A stretch of DNA of 64,000 nt from an uncultured Actinomycetes bacterium. Lineage in GTDB: Bacteria > Actinomycetota > Actinomycetes > Mycobacteriales > Mycobacteriaceae. The position numbers and the translations under genes were made by a program. Position 1 is the first letter of the stretch; each line of letters opens with the position of its first letter. Below are positions 17,530 to 25,843 of this stretch, one piece after another. Location: contig CAISDL010000006.1 in NCBI GenBank assembly GCA_903884065.1, positions 1 to 64,000 on the forward strand, written 5' to 3'. The notes under the pieces were generated by a model. The model was given only the letters and a program-made list of their open reading frames with translations. It was not told the origin of the DNA and did no database searches.

Positions 17530-17714
17530 GGTTGCGGTTCTTCCCTTTCGTGTGCGTGGAGTTCGTCGACGGCGTCGGCGAGTTTGTTCGCCAGGTCCAG
17601 AGCCTCGGCCTCGGCGAGGGCAAAGACCAGACCGGCGGCGCGGAGCCGGATCGGCCGCGTCGATTCGGGGATCGTGGAGACCCTGACGGCGATATCAGGT
17701 GCGCTAAGCCGCAT
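17526..17714 (-). CDS. Hypothetical small protein between portal and scaffold
   Basis: A 62-residue protein that is not recognised. It is helical and alanine/leucine-rich (AGLVFALAEAEALDLANKLADAVDELHAH), with an acidic C-terminus. It overlaps portal by 11 bases and scaffold by 4, so it is probably translated in the head operon. It could be a portal accessory or assembly factor. No enzyme motif is seen. Confidence 0.6.
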   Translation of the reverse strand: MRLSAPDIAVRVSTIPESTRPIRLRAAGLVFALAEAEALDLANKLADAVDELHAHEREEPQP

Positions 17715-18999
17715 TGCTGGCCATCACCATCGCGATCTCGTCCTCGGAGTAACCCAGCTTCGCCAGGGCATAGGCGGCCGGGAGCAGTCCAGCCTGGTAG
17801 AGCTTCACCACGGCGTCGGCCTCCTGGGCGACGGATCTCGTTGCGGCGTCGGCCCAGTGGACGCGGACCGGGTCGACAAGAGCGGGGTCGCGGCCGTCTC
17901 GGATGGCCAGCATGAGGCGGGCGACCTGTTCCCAGGACCGGCCGAACGTGGATTGCCTTGCCTCGGCGCGGGCGGTCAGGGAGGCCTCGGCCGCGCGCAA
18001 AGCATCCGCGCTTGTCGGCTGCTGTGTCAGCTGGCCGACGTAGTGAGCGGGAAGCGTTGAGACAGCCATGATCTGACCCAGCAGCACGCGGACCGAGGCC
18101 TCATATCCGGCGAGGTCGGCCGCGGCCAGTTGGCCGAACTTCGCGTCGGAGTTCTCCGAGATCATCGCCCGGTGGCCCTCGGGAATCGGGTTGATCTCGG
18201 TCAGGACCGGCTGGCCGTCGCCGTCGAGGACCGGATCTCCGTTGGCGTCAAGAACGGGTTCTTCGGTGAGTTCGATGCCGGTGGCCCACCGTCGCGGCCT
18301 GCCAACGTATTCGCTCGTCACCATCATGTCCGCCAGCGACTTGTTCAACGCATCGACCAGAGGCTTCAGGTCCTCGACCTCGGAGGCTCCAAAGTCACCG
18401 ATGATCCGGTCGGTGTTGCGGAGGTTGACGACCGGGACAACTCCCAGCGGGTTGGCGATCTCGTCAACGGTCTTGAATCCTGTTGCGACCGCGCCGCGCT
18501 GGTCGGCCCGGAGCCGGATGATCGTGTCGCGGAGGTACATCACCGCCTCGGTCGTGTTGGTGTTGGTGTCCTCCCATCGCTTTATTGCGGCGTAGACCTC
18601 GCGGCTCCCCGGATCGGTCAGCACAGCCACCTGTTTCGCGGACTCGACGGTGACCTTCGGCCGGCCGAACTGGTCGGCCCAGACGATCGCGAACGAGTCC
18701 CCGAGGAGTAGGGCCTCACGGTGGGCGACGCCGGAGGTTTGGTCGAGGTCGTTGCGGACCCAGTCGGCCCAGAGATCCGGGTCTCCGGAAAAGCCGGTGA
18801 TGCGCAGACGTTCGGCCAGGGCGGTGACGGCCAGGCGCGGGATGTTGGATGCCATCACGCCAAAGCGGTTGCCCAGGGCCGTTTTCGCCTCCGGGGACAG
18901 GAAGGCCAGCGGTTGCGTGCCGGTGTAGTAGCGGTCCAGTTCGGCGTACCGGGCGGCCGGCTGGTCGAGGCGCTGAAGTAGATCTCGGAGAAGTGTCAT
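17704..18999 (-). CDS. Phage portal protein
   Basis: A 431-residue SPP1 gp6-like portal protein. It forms the ring at the packaging vertex through which terminase pumps DNA. The N-terminal YYTGTQPLAFLSPEAKTALG, the mid-region HREALLLGDSFAIVW and the C-terminal helical clip (YAPDALRAAEASLTARAEARQ-like) are typical of mycobacteriophage portals. It overlaps the terminase stop by 4 bases. Order terminase-portal-scaffold-capsid is the standard head-module order. Confidence 0.88.
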   Translation of the reverse strand: MTLLRDLLQRLDQPAARYAELDRYYTGTQPLAFLSPEAKTALGNRFGVMASNIPRLAVTALAERLRITGFSGDPDLWADWVRNDLDQTSGVAHREALLLGDSFAIVWADQFGRPKVTVESAKQVAVLTDPGSREVYAAIKRWEDTNTNTTEAVMYLRDTIIRLRADQRGAVATGFKTVDEIANPLGVVPVVNLRNTDRIIGDFGASEVEDLKPLVDALNKSLADMMVTSEYVGRPRRWATGIELTEEPVLDANGDPVLDGDGQPVLTEINPIPEGHRAMISENSDAKFGQLAAADLAGYEASVRVLLGQIMAVSTLPAHYVGQLTQQPTSADALRAAEASLTARAEARQSTFGRSWEQVARLMLAIRDGRDPALVDPVRVHWADAATRSVAQEADAVVKLYQAGLLPAAYALAKLGYSEDEIAMVMASNAA

Positions 19000-20450
19000 G
19001 ATGCGAATGTCCTCACTCGTTTGCGGTTGCGTTGATGGTGGAAAGCTGCGCGGTCGAAAGCCACGATGGCGGCGACGGCGGCGTCGATCTTGCGAGGGCT
19101 CCCCCGCTTGTCCTTGGAGACCAGATCCCCCATAGGGGTCCGTTTGGCGATGCAGTGGGCGACGTGGGCGGCCAGGCGGGCATCGCCGTCATGGCTGGCC
19201 GTTTTTGTCGTGATGCCCTGATACAAGCGGTCGGTGGCCGGGGCCATCCGGGCGGCGGCTCCGGTGTTCCACTCCACGACGCGGCGTTCTCCGTGCCGCT
19301 TGGCCCACCCTTCGATCTCCGACCGCCATCCCCACGGGTCGCAGGCGAGTTCGGCGACATCCCACTTGGCGAACGCCACGTCGACGGCGCGGTCGACGTC
19401 CTCGCGCGGGACTCGCCAGCGCGGATCGCCGGGGTTCTCCCAGAGGCCGATGACGAACAGGTGCCCGTCGAGGGTGCAGCCGACCAGCGCGGTCGAGTCC
19501 CCCGACGCCGACCCGTCGAAGGCCATCACGATCCGTTCACGCGCGCTGACCGGGCGGTCGACTTCGCAAGCGTCCCAGGCTCCCCAGGGCAACCACGACT
19601 CCACGCCGGTGACCCATTGGCCCAGACGCAACTGGCGAAAACGCGCCTCGGAGATCGTGCGACGTACCGCCTCTAGACCATCCTCGGCGAGGAACGGCGG
19701 CCGGCACGCCATCGCGGGATTGCCCACGCGCCAGGCCTTGCGGTCGTCGACGGCGCATCCCTCCGGGGCGGCGTACTCCTTGAAGTAGAAGGCCGGATCG
19801 TCGCCTCGGCGACCGTGTTCGACAAGCCGCCACATCACCGAATCGGGCGAGGCGGCCGGCGTCGAGATCGCCAACGTCAGGGACTCCGGGCGCTTACCGC
19901 CGACGCTGGTGACGGCCTCCCACACGTCATCGGTGACGACGTGGAGCTCGTCGACGACCAGGAGCGAGGGGTCGTGCCCGTGGAGGGCTCCGGGTTCGGC
20001 CGGCAACGGCAGGAGAACCGAATCGTTCTCCGGCAGATAAAGCTTGTCGGCGTAGACGTGAACGCGGTCGGCAAGCTCCGGGTTGAGTTCGACCATCCTC
20101 CGGGCCATCCGGAGCACGATCTGGGCCTGGCGCATATCCGACGCCACGCATAGAACCTCGGCAGAATCCGGGCCGACGAACAACTCTGCCAGGGCCAGCG
20201 CGGCGGCCAATGCGCTCTTGCCATTGCCGCGAGGGATCGACACCAGCGCGGTCCGGATGCCGGGCGCGAAGGATCCCCGGACGATCTCCTTCTGGAATGG
20301 GCGCAGGGCGAACGGTTCCCGCGCGCCGACACCCTTGGGCGTAATCAGGTAGTCGGCGATGAACCGCTCCCGACGCGCCGCGCGGCCGGTCGGCCAGCCG
20401 GTGAAGTCGAGGGGTTCGGCCTTTACCGTGCCCTTCGCGCCGCCTTTCAC
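18996..20450 (-). CDS. terL: Terminase large subunit
   Basis: A 484-residue DNA-packaging motor. The N-terminal ATPase has Walker A PRGNGKS (73-79) and Walker B LLVVDE (163-168). The C-terminal RNase H-like nuclease begins at VMAFDGSASGDST, with Asp312 a likely metal ligand. Length and both domains are intact, so it should be active. No clear small terminase lies beside it; the neighbour upstream is an HNH nuclease, with overlap of 4 bases. HNH next to TerL is common in cos-type packaging systems. Confidence 0.93.
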   Translation of the reverse strand: MKGGAKGTVKAEPLDFTGWPTGRAARRERFIADYLITPKGVGAREPFALRPFQKEIVRGSFAPGIRTALVSIPRGNGKSALAAALALAELFVGPDSAEVLCVASDMRQAQIVLRMARRMVELNPELADRVHVYADKLYLPENDSVLLPLPAEPGALHGHDPSLLVVDELHVVTDDVWEAVTSVGGKRPESLTLAISTPAASPDSVMWRLVEHGRRGDDPAFYFKEYAAPEGCAVDDRKAWRVGNPAMACRPPFLAEDGLEAVRRTISEARFRQLRLGQWVTGVESWLPWGAWDACEVDRPVSARERIVMAFDGSASGDSTALVGCTLDGHLFVIGLWENPGDPRWRVPREDVDRAVDVAFAKWDVAELACDPWGWRSEIEGWAKRHGERRVVEWNTGAAARMAPATDRLYQGITTKTASHDGDARLAAHVAHCIAKRTPMGDLVSKDKRGSPRKIDAAVAAIVAFDRAAFHHQRNRKRVRTFAS

Positions 20451-20824
20451 GAATTCACACTCAAACTTTGACTGGAACGGGGGTCATTGGCCTGACCGCT
20501 GGGGGCCTCTCCCCTGGTCACCACAGCGCCGCGAGCAGCACCACGGCGCCGGTTGCATGGTCCGCAGACCACGTCGACGTCGGCCAGCCTGATCGCCAGA
20601 CCGGCCGCCTTGCGCTCCCAGGCCTCGGGAGTGTGGTCTGCCTGTAGATCCTCGGCCGCGCCGCAGTCAGTGCAGAACGGCTGAAGTCGTCTGGCGCGCT
20701 TGGAGAGTCGCGACCATGCCGCGTCGTACCCTCGCGCGGCGGCGGCCGGCTTGCGGGCGGTGTGGACGTCGCAGCGCGGACCCGAGGCAACCTCACCGCA
20801 GACGATGCACGGTCGGAGCGTCAC
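20447..20824 (-). CDS. HNH endonuclease
   Basis: A 125-residue HNH nuclease. CIVC near the N-terminus and FCTDCG, QADHTPEAW and VCGPCNRRRGA further on give the zinc cysteines and the His and Asn of the HNH fold. In HK97-like and cf-PICI-like modules, such a nuclease works with terminase at cos cleavage. It overlaps the genes on both sides by 4 bases, so it belongs to the packaging operon. Confidence 0.88.
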   Translation of the reverse strand: MTLRPCIVCGEVASGPRCDVHTARKPAAAARGYDAAWSRLSKRARRLQPFCTDCGAAEDLQADHTPEAWERKAAGLAIRLADVDVVCGPCNRRRGAARGAVVTRGEAPSGQANDPRSSQSLSVNS

Positions 20825-21186
20825 GCCTCGTCCCCTTTGTTGTGCCGTACGACATGGCCGTGTCGGTTCGGGTCGATGGCCTCCGGGTGTTCGGCATGGA
20901 AGGCCAGCCAGTCGCGGGTGGCGTGGATGATGACGTCCCCGTTGATCCGGAGGTGGGCGTCGGTGTCACTGGCGTCCATGCTCACGGCACCTTCGGCCGC
21001 GTACTGGTCGAGCACCTGGGCGGCGATCTCCTGCGGGCAATTGCCCTGATGCGCCACAACGGCAACGGCGAGCATCCGCAACAGGTGGCACTCCGGCGCG
21101 GTCAGTGGGCGACGGATCGGGATTGTGTTCACTGTGTTGTTGGCCTTCCAAATTTCGGGGTCGACGAAGATGACGCGGCGAGTCAT
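20821..21186 (-). CDS. Hypothetical protein of the satellite operon
   Basis: A 121-residue protein that is not recognised. It has a central helical region (ECHLLRMLAVAVVAHQGNCPQEIAAQVLDQ) and a C-terminal hydrophilic part rich in His and Asp. It overlaps both the replication gene and HNH by 4 bases. By position it could be a small terminase or a replication accessory protein, but no helix-turn-helix signature of TerS is clear. Confidence 0.6.
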   Translation of the reverse strand: MTRRVIFVDPEIWKANNTVNTIPIRRPLTAPECHLLRMLAVAVVAHQGNCPQEIAAQVLDQYAAEGAVSMDASDTDAHLRINGDVIIHATRDWLAFHAEHPEAIDPNRHGHVVRHNKGDEA

Positions 21187-22610
21187 GCCGACGCATCCTC
21201 TGTTTGCTGGTCGGTGCGGAACTTGCCACGACTACGTTGCCGTTGCCGGGGTTGTCGATGGCGTGCGAGATCTAGCGGAGTCGGTACATATGTCCCGGAG
21301 GGACATTTATCGTTATCGCTGTTCAAGGGGATATTTGCGGGGACATGTCCCTGGGACATATGTCCCTCCGGGCGGGAGAATCTTCCTGCGGAAAGGCAAA
21401 TTTCCCGGCGGTCAAGGAGATCAGAGAGCGCGCTGTCGAGGTGGTCGCGGATGTCGGCCTTGAGCCCCATACGAAGCTGGTTCTTTGTTTGCTGAGGGTG
21501 CCTTTCAAGCCTGCGAGTGATAGCCAACTGGGCCCGTTGAGCCTTGCGGTCGGCGATTATCTCCTCGCGTTCGGCGACGGCCAGCGCGCGAGCCGTGTTC
21601 GCAGTGCGGGACTGCTCGGCGATGGCACGCCGGCACCGCTCACGGGACAGATTCGAGACACTCATGACGATGCCAGCCAGATTCCAGTCCTCGTCGCTTA
21701 CCTCCTTGCGGGCACCCTTGTTTTGGGAGCCATCAAGGACCATGAGAGCCACAGCGACCTTTAGGCGCGTCAAGAGGGCGTGGTTACCGAGGGGATCAAC
21801 GGCGGGATCCTCGGCGTGTATCGCGCGCTGGTTGGCGTCGATGGCCTCCCATGCGAGTTCGGTCACGGGGAGTTCACCAGGGAGGTAGTCGGGGATGAAC
21901 ACAGTGATCGGGTCAGGCGTATCCGGACGTTCGACGGGCCGGTCCCTATCTAGGACGGGCATCCAGAGGAACCTTTGGGGCGTCCCGCCGTCAGCGCCGT
22001 TGAGCAGGGTATGAGACCGCAAGGGCTGGACTCCTACGATGACCCCGGCTCGATAGCTCAGCCGCTCAACATAGGTGCGCGTGGTCTTGTTCGCGTTGGT
22101 GAATCCGAGAGTGTCGCCCATGTAGAGCTTGCGGATTTCGCCTTCAAGCGTGGAGCCCTGCCGGGAGAACAATGCAGAGAGTGAATCAACCTCCGGTGCG
22201 GTGAACAGCGCGGTATGTAGATCACTGTCACCGGAGAATGTCCGGGCGATGCCTTCCCCAGAACCAAGAGGAAGCTCAGCCAGACCGCGGCCAAGTAATT
22301 GTTCAGCCGCCTCCGGGCTGAGCCGCTCAGCCTCACTGAAACGCCCGTATTCAATGGCGTCGCGGCCAGCTGCCTCCGATCCGCCCTTGCCGACACCAGA
22401 CGGTCCGACCAGTGCGCAGAACAGGTTTGGCGCAACTCGACCGCCAACGATGGGCGGAAGGTAGACGTGCGGGGGTAGGTGGCAGACCGCGCGCACAAGG
22501 ACTACTCCCAGAGTTGACCAAGGACACACACGACGACCGCGCGCGAAGTCCCGAACATGCCTAAGGGAGTCGCGCGACTCCCAAAACTCTTCGGTCAACG
22601 GGTGACCCAC
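21183..22610 (-). CDS. P-loop replication protein (DUF3987-like)
   Basis: A protein of about 475 residues with Walker A GPSGVGKGG at 69-77 from the chosen GTG. The overall layout (YLPPIVGGRVAPNLFCALVG before the P-loop, then EVDSLSALFSRQGSTLEGEIRKLYMG) resembles DUF3987-type helicase/primase-like proteins of phages and islands. The frame is open to 22685, but that would overlap a small coupled gene heavily, so the GTG at 22610 is preferred. The last 75 codons are low-complexity and contain iteron-like DNA. It probably starts replication of the excised element. Confidence 0.72.
   Translation of the reverse strand: MGHPLTEEFWESRDSLRHVRDFARGRRVCPWSTLGVVLVRAVCHLPPHVYLPPIVGGRVAPNLFCALVGPSGVGKGGSEAAGRDAIEYGRFSEAERLSPEAAEQLLGRGLAELPLGSGEGIARTFSGDSDLHTALFTAPEVDSLSALFSRQGSTLEGEIRKLYMGDTLGFTNANKTTRTYVERLSYRAGVIVGVQPLRSHTLLNGADGGTPQRFLWMPVLDRDRPVERPDTPDPITVFIPDYLPGELPVTELAWEAIDANQRAIHAEDPAVDPLGNHALLTRLKVAVALMVLDGSQNKGARKEVSDEDWNLAGIVMSVSNLSRERCRRAIAEQSRTANTARALAVAEREEIIADRKAQRAQLAITRRLERHPQQTKNQLRMGLKADIRDHLDSALSDLLDRREICLSAGRFSRPEGHMSQGHVPANIPLNSDNDKCPSGTYVPTPLDLARHRQPRQRQRSRGKFRTDQQTEDASA
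21284..21372. other. Iteron-like candidate replication origin inside the replication gene
   Basis: GGGACAT occurs in both orientations: ATGTCCC 21290-21296, GGGACAT 21300-21306, the palindrome GGGACATGTCCC 21340-21351 and GGGACATATGTCCC 21353-21366. CCCGGAGGGA at 21294-21303 is inverted at 21363-21372. The repeats flank an AT-rich stretch (21305-21338) with TTATCG twice. This resembles an iteron origin placed within the initiator gene. Confidence 0.6.
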
Positions 22611-22759
22611 CTTTCGCTGATATGTCGGACGATCCGGCGGTCGCCGGCGCTGGCACGCCACATGAACCGCAGACCCTCCGGGCACGGCGCAGGCAACAGG
22701 CCCGAGGCGAGTAAGTGCTTTGTGGCCCTTCTATATCCACGTAGGTACGCCGTGTCCAT
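22595..22759 (-). CDS. Small hypothetical protein of the satellite early operon
   Basis: A 54-residue basic protein (MDTAYLRGYRRATKHLLASG...) that is not recognised. Its ATG at 22759 overlaps the TGA of the upstream gene as TGATG, and its end overlaps the start chosen for the replication protein by 16 bases. This supports coupled translation. A longer start at 22810 exists in frame but lies inside the upstream gene. Confidence 0.55.
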   Translation of the reverse strand: MDTAYLRGYRRATKHLLASGLLPAPCPEGLRFMWRASAGDRRIVRHISERWVTR

Positions 22760-23055
22760 CAGGCCACCTCGCGGGGGATATAGACGGAGGAGCGGCGACG
22801 CTGAATCCAACGCGCTTCGGCCGGCCAGTCGGCGGCCGCGCTGATGGCGCGGGACGCCTCGGCCATCGCCGTCTGGCGCCCGTCCTCAGCCAGCGCCCAC
22901 CACATCGACGACCAGAAGATCGCTGACCACTTATCGGGATCGTTGTCGTCGAGGTCGACCCAGGCAGGCGTGCCGGGAGCCGGGACCGGAGTGCCCAGCA
23001 GTGGAGCGAGGAGTCGGTGAACCGGCTCCCAAGCGACTTGCCGTGATGCGATCAC
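22759..23055 (-). CDS. DUF2742-like protein
   Basis: A 98-residue protein. The pattern W-x-x-VHRLLAPLLG, then GTPAWVDLDDNDPDKWSA and EASRAISAAADWPAEAR, resembles DUF2742 proteins that I recall from the M. tuberculosis phiRv elements. Function unknown. It lies in the leftward early operon between a hypothetical protein and the 54-residue gene, and it links this element to the phiRv1/phiRv2 lineage. The family match is from memory. Confidence 0.6.
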   Translation of the reverse strand: MIASRQVAWEPVHRLLAPLLGTPVPAPGTPAWVDLDDNDPDKWSAIFWSSMWWALAEDGRQTAMAEASRAISAAADWPAEARWIQRRRSSVYIPREVA

Positions 23056-23061
23056 CGGCGA

Positions 23062-23703
23062 TCACCAGACCCGGCTGGTGTCGACGGCGGGAGGAACTTC
23101 GGCGACGTCCTGATTCCTGACGATGCCGTAGAACCGTTCAATCGCCGCGACGTCGAGGTTCGTACCGCGCGTCACTGTCTCAAGAGCATTGGCCAGCCGC
23201 CGATGGAAGAGAACGGCCTCGTCAAGCTGAAAGCTGACTTCCACGTCGAGCTTCTCCGGGCCGCCAAGCACATGGATAACGACCTTCGGGGCCGGCTCAA
23301 TGTCCTCGTTGTGCCGCAGCACCACGGCGGCCGTCAAAAGGCTCTCCTCATCCGGCCGTCGATTCAGGTCGAATCCGATCAGCCGCAGCGATTCACCCGT
23401 GACCGGCACGTAGTCGGGGAGCGTGAAGTGCTCAAAGGAACTGGCGCGATAGTCGTGGAGGCTCTCGCACCACGGGATCTCGCAGTGCCCTCGGCCCTCG
23501 GCCGGGATCGTCGCCGCGACCAAGCGGTCGACCGCGTCCGGGATGCTCCCCACGGTGAGCGGGCCGGTCTCGTCGATGGGATACGGGTTGTCGTCGCGTT
23601 GTGCGATCATGGTGTTCTCCTGTTCGTTCTTCTGAGGGGCGATGGGTTCTGAAGGCCTCGGGGTTGCCGCCTCGGGGCCTTCGCTTTTCGGGTTGGTATT
23701 CAT
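23062..23703 (-). CDS. Hypothetical early protein of the satellite
   Basis: A protein of 213 residues from the ATG at 23703, which overlaps the excisionase-like stop as TGATG. A second ATG at 23610 (MIAQRDDNPYPIDE) has a strong AGGAG 7 bases upstream and would give a 182-residue protein. The extra N-terminus is low-complexity, so the shorter form may be the main product. The C-terminal region (VVIHVLGGPEKLDVEVSFQLDEAV) looks like a beta-rich domain followed by helices. Not recognised. Confidence 0.6.
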   Translation of the reverse strand: MNTNPKSEGPEAATPRPSEPIAPQKNEQENTMIAQRDDNPYPIDETGPLTVGSIPDAVDRLVAATIPAEGRGHCEIPWCESLHDYRASSFEHFTLPDYVPVTGESLRLIGFDLNRRPDEESLLTAAVVLRHNEDIEPAPKVVIHVLGGPEKLDVEVSFQLDEAVLFHRRLANALETVTRGTNLDVAAIERFYGIVRNQDVAEVPPAVDTSRVW

Positions 23704-23900
23704 CAGGCGGCGTCGCCCGCGTCGAATTGAGCCGTTTCCCAGGCGATTACGTCCGAGAGCCGGTAACGGCAATGCCGGCCGAACCGGGCGTACTTCGGCC
23801 CCTTGCTCTGGCTTGCCCACTGGGCGAGCGTTTTCACGGGCAACCGAAGGCGCTCGCTGACCTCCGGGCGCGTCATCCAGTAGTCCTCAGTTGGGACCAT
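23703..23900 (-). CDS. Excisionase-like / MerR-type HTH protein
   Basis: A 65-residue DNA-binding protein. MTRPEVSERLRLPVKTLAQWASQ then PKYARFGRHCRYRLSDVIAWE is the winged-helix pattern of excisionase-family (HTH_17) proteins. An AAAGGAGGAG Shine-Dalgarno precedes the ATG at 23900. It is first in the leftward operon and divergent from the repressor. It could direct excision, regulate transcription, or both. Confidence 0.78.
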   Translation of the reverse strand: MVPTEDYWMTRPEVSERLRLPVKTLAQWASQSKGPKYARFGRHCRYRLSDVIAWETAQFDAGDAA

Positions 23901-24010
23901 CGACTCCTCCTTTATGTGATTCCAGCGAATGGCGCTCGCTTCTGACTGATTCCCGTCTCAGCATGGCATGACCTACGGAATCCCGCAAGGAACGGCGTAT
24001 TCTCGTCGGC
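23901..24010. promoter_or_regulatory. Divergent control region between excisionase-like and repressor genes
   Basis: This 110-bp gap must hold promoters for both arms. Visible elements are the dyad AGCGA...TCGCT, two GATTCC sites and one inverted GGAATCCC. They are possible binding sites for the XRE repressor. No confident -35/-10 pair can be assigned by eye. Confidence 0.45.
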
Positions 24011-24625
24011 ATGTCGGATTCATGGCCTGATGAGGTCACCGCTCGCATTGCCGGGGAGATCAGGCGGCTACGAGGAGACCGGTCGGGTCAGTGGCTCTCA
24101 GATCGAACGGAGGAGCTCGGCCACCGGGTATCGCGCTCAACGATCTCCGAGATTGAGACCGGGCGGCGAAAGTCGATCACTGTCTCAGATCTCATCCTGC
24201 TGGCCGCAGCACTGGACACCGCGCCAATCGCCCTGATCTATCCGGGTCCGCACCTAGGTAAGTCGGTGCGTATCACTCCCGATTGCCCAGAGTTACCGGA
24301 AATCGTTGCGGTGGAATGGTTTACAGGAGAGTTAGACAGCGTCTCAGACGTTCCCGGCGATAGCGGGAAGATCATCCAGATCCCGATGCAAGAGGCGATG
24401 AACTACTGGGAGAACCTACGTCCGCTGAAGCTAGCTCGGCGCCTGCGCGATCTGGATACTCGCCGCAAGGACGTGTTGCGGGAGATCGGACTCAAGCGCG
24501 GCAAAGTTCCCGATGAGGAGATCGCGGCACTTGCCGCAATTGCAGAAGGCCTGAAACGCCGGATCGACGAGGAGCGGGCTCCGAACCGAGATTTCTTCGA
24601 GGAGATGTTCGGCGATGGCGGGTAG
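24011..24625 (+). CDS. XRE-family repressor (cI-like)
   Basis: A 204-residue regulator. The helix-turn-helix lies at about residues 10-70; VSRSTISEIETGRRKSITVS (39-58) is the recognition part. The C-terminal half is hydrophilic and ends in a helical, charged region without an obvious LexA-type protease Ser/Lys. Divergent position opposite the early operon and 11-base overlap with the integrase fit an immunity repressor that keeps the element dormant. Base composition looks less GC-rich than flanking host genes. Confidence 0.82.
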   Translation: MSDSWPDEVTARIAGEIRRLRGDRSGQWLSDRTEELGHRVSRSTISEIETGRRKSITVSDLILLAAALDTAPIALIYPGPHLGKSVRITPDCPELPEIVAVEWFTGELDSVSDVPGDSGKIIQIPMQEAMNYWENLRPLKLARRLRDLDTRRKDVLREIGLKRGKVPDEEIAALAAIAEGLKRRIDEERAPNRDFFEEMFGDGG

Positions 24626-25799
24626 ACCTCCCATGCGGATCGGTCAGCACGGCAAGATCACCCGGATCTCGCTCGGCGGCGGGATCTGGGTGGCCCGGTG
24701 CCGGTTCCGCGACCTCGACGGGGTGACTCGGCGACTGGAGCGGATGACACCGGCCGGTGTGGTCGACGAGTACGGCGCGCGGGCCGAGGAGGCCTTGCGG
24801 GATGCGATCACGGCCAGGCGGCCACCGGGGTCAGGCAGCATCACCGGCACGACCACTCTCGGGGATCTGCTGACGCGGTACCTCACCCGATGCCGCGACG
24901 ACGGGGAGCTGGCGCCCAAGAGCGTCGACACCTACCAGGCGACCCTCGACGCGGTCCGGTCGAGGATGGCCGACGTGAGGGTCAGTGAGGCCACTCCGGG
25001 TCTGCTGGACGAGATCCTGCGCGGTATCCGGCGGGACCACGGTGCCACTCGCGAACGACATACGAAGGTGGCCCTGAACGCGGTACTGACCGACGCGGTA
25101 CTGGCAGGCGCTATCGCCGCCAACCCGGTCCGCGAATTGGGCACACGGCGCCGCAGGAAGGCAGACAAGCGGACAAAGGGTGCGCCGGCCCTGGGCGTCG
25201 ACCAGGTCCGCGCACTGGTGACGGCGGTCGGTGCGTCGAAGGCGTGCGCTGAGAAGGATCTGGCCGACCCGGTGATCCTCCTGGCCGCCACCGGCCTACG
25301 GCGCTCCGAACTACTGGCGCTGAGATGGGAGGACGTCGACCTCGACGGGAAGGTGTTGTCGATCAACGGGTCGGTGGTCAGGATCAAGGGCAAGGGCCTG
25401 ATCCGCCAGGACACGACGAAGGGCGGAGCGTCCCGGTCGGTACCGCTACCTCAGTTCGCGGTCGATGCGCTGCACCGACGCAAGGCGGGCCCTCAGAGGC
25501 CGAACAACGTCGGGGTGATCTTCCCGTCGTCGGCGGGCACACTGCGCGACCCGGACAACTTCGGCAAGCAATGGCGGGAGGTTCGCGAGGGCCTGGGGCT
25601 ACCCGAGGTCTCCTCGCACAGTTTCCGCAAGACCGTAGCCACCCTGATCGACGACTCGGGGTTATCGGCCCGGATCGGTGCCGACCAGCTTGGTCACGCG
25701 CGGCCGTCAATGACCCAGGATGTCTACATGAGTCGCGGCAGGGTGCATACCGAGGTGGCCGATGTTCTCGACAAAGCGGTCGGCATAAGCGACGAATAA
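24615..25799 (+). CDS. int: Tyrosine recombinase integrase
   Basis: A 394-residue phage integrase. Catalytic residues are visible: Arg229 (TGLRRSELLAL), Lys269 (TTKGGASR), His335 and Arg338 (HSFR), His361 (LGHARPS) and nucleophile Tyr371 (DVYMSR). An N-terminal arm-binding domain and a core-binding SAM-like domain precede it (about 1-75 and 80-180). Its stop is 44 bases from the attR core in tRNA-Phe. It overlaps the repressor gene, so both are probably expressed from one promoter. Confidence 0.95.
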   Translation: MAGRPPMRIGQHGKITRISLGGGIWVARCRFRDLDGVTRRLERMTPAGVVDEYGARAEEALRDAITARRPPGSGSITGTTTLGDLLTRYLTRCRDDGELAPKSVDTYQATLDAVRSRMADVRVSEATPGLLDEILRGIRRDHGATRERHTKVALNAVLTDAVLAGAIAANPVRELGTRRRRKADKRTKGAPALGVDQVRALVTAVGASKACAEKDLADPVILLAATGLRRSELLALRWEDVDLDGKVLSINGSVVRIKGKGLIRQDTTKGGASRSVPLPQFAVDALHRRKAGPQRPNNVGVIFPSSAGTLRDPDNFGKQWREVREGLGLPEVSSHSFRKTVATLIDDSGLSARIGADQLGHARPSMTQDVYMSRGRVHTEVADVLDKAVGISDE

Positions 25800-25808
25800 A
25801 CGTCGGAT
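25790..25808. promoter_or_regulatory. Possible integrase arm site, right copy
   Basis: CGACGAATAAACGTCGGAT overlaps the integrase stop codon and matches 15669-15687 at 18 of 19 bases. Confidence 0.4.
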
Positions 25809-25843
25809 GGAATTGGTGAGATGGGCTAGATACCACCTCTGAC

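Noticed and set aside
24615-25799. Integrase as part of an insertion sequence
   Set aside because: The tRNA attachment repeat and adjoining phage genes show it belongs to the satellite element.
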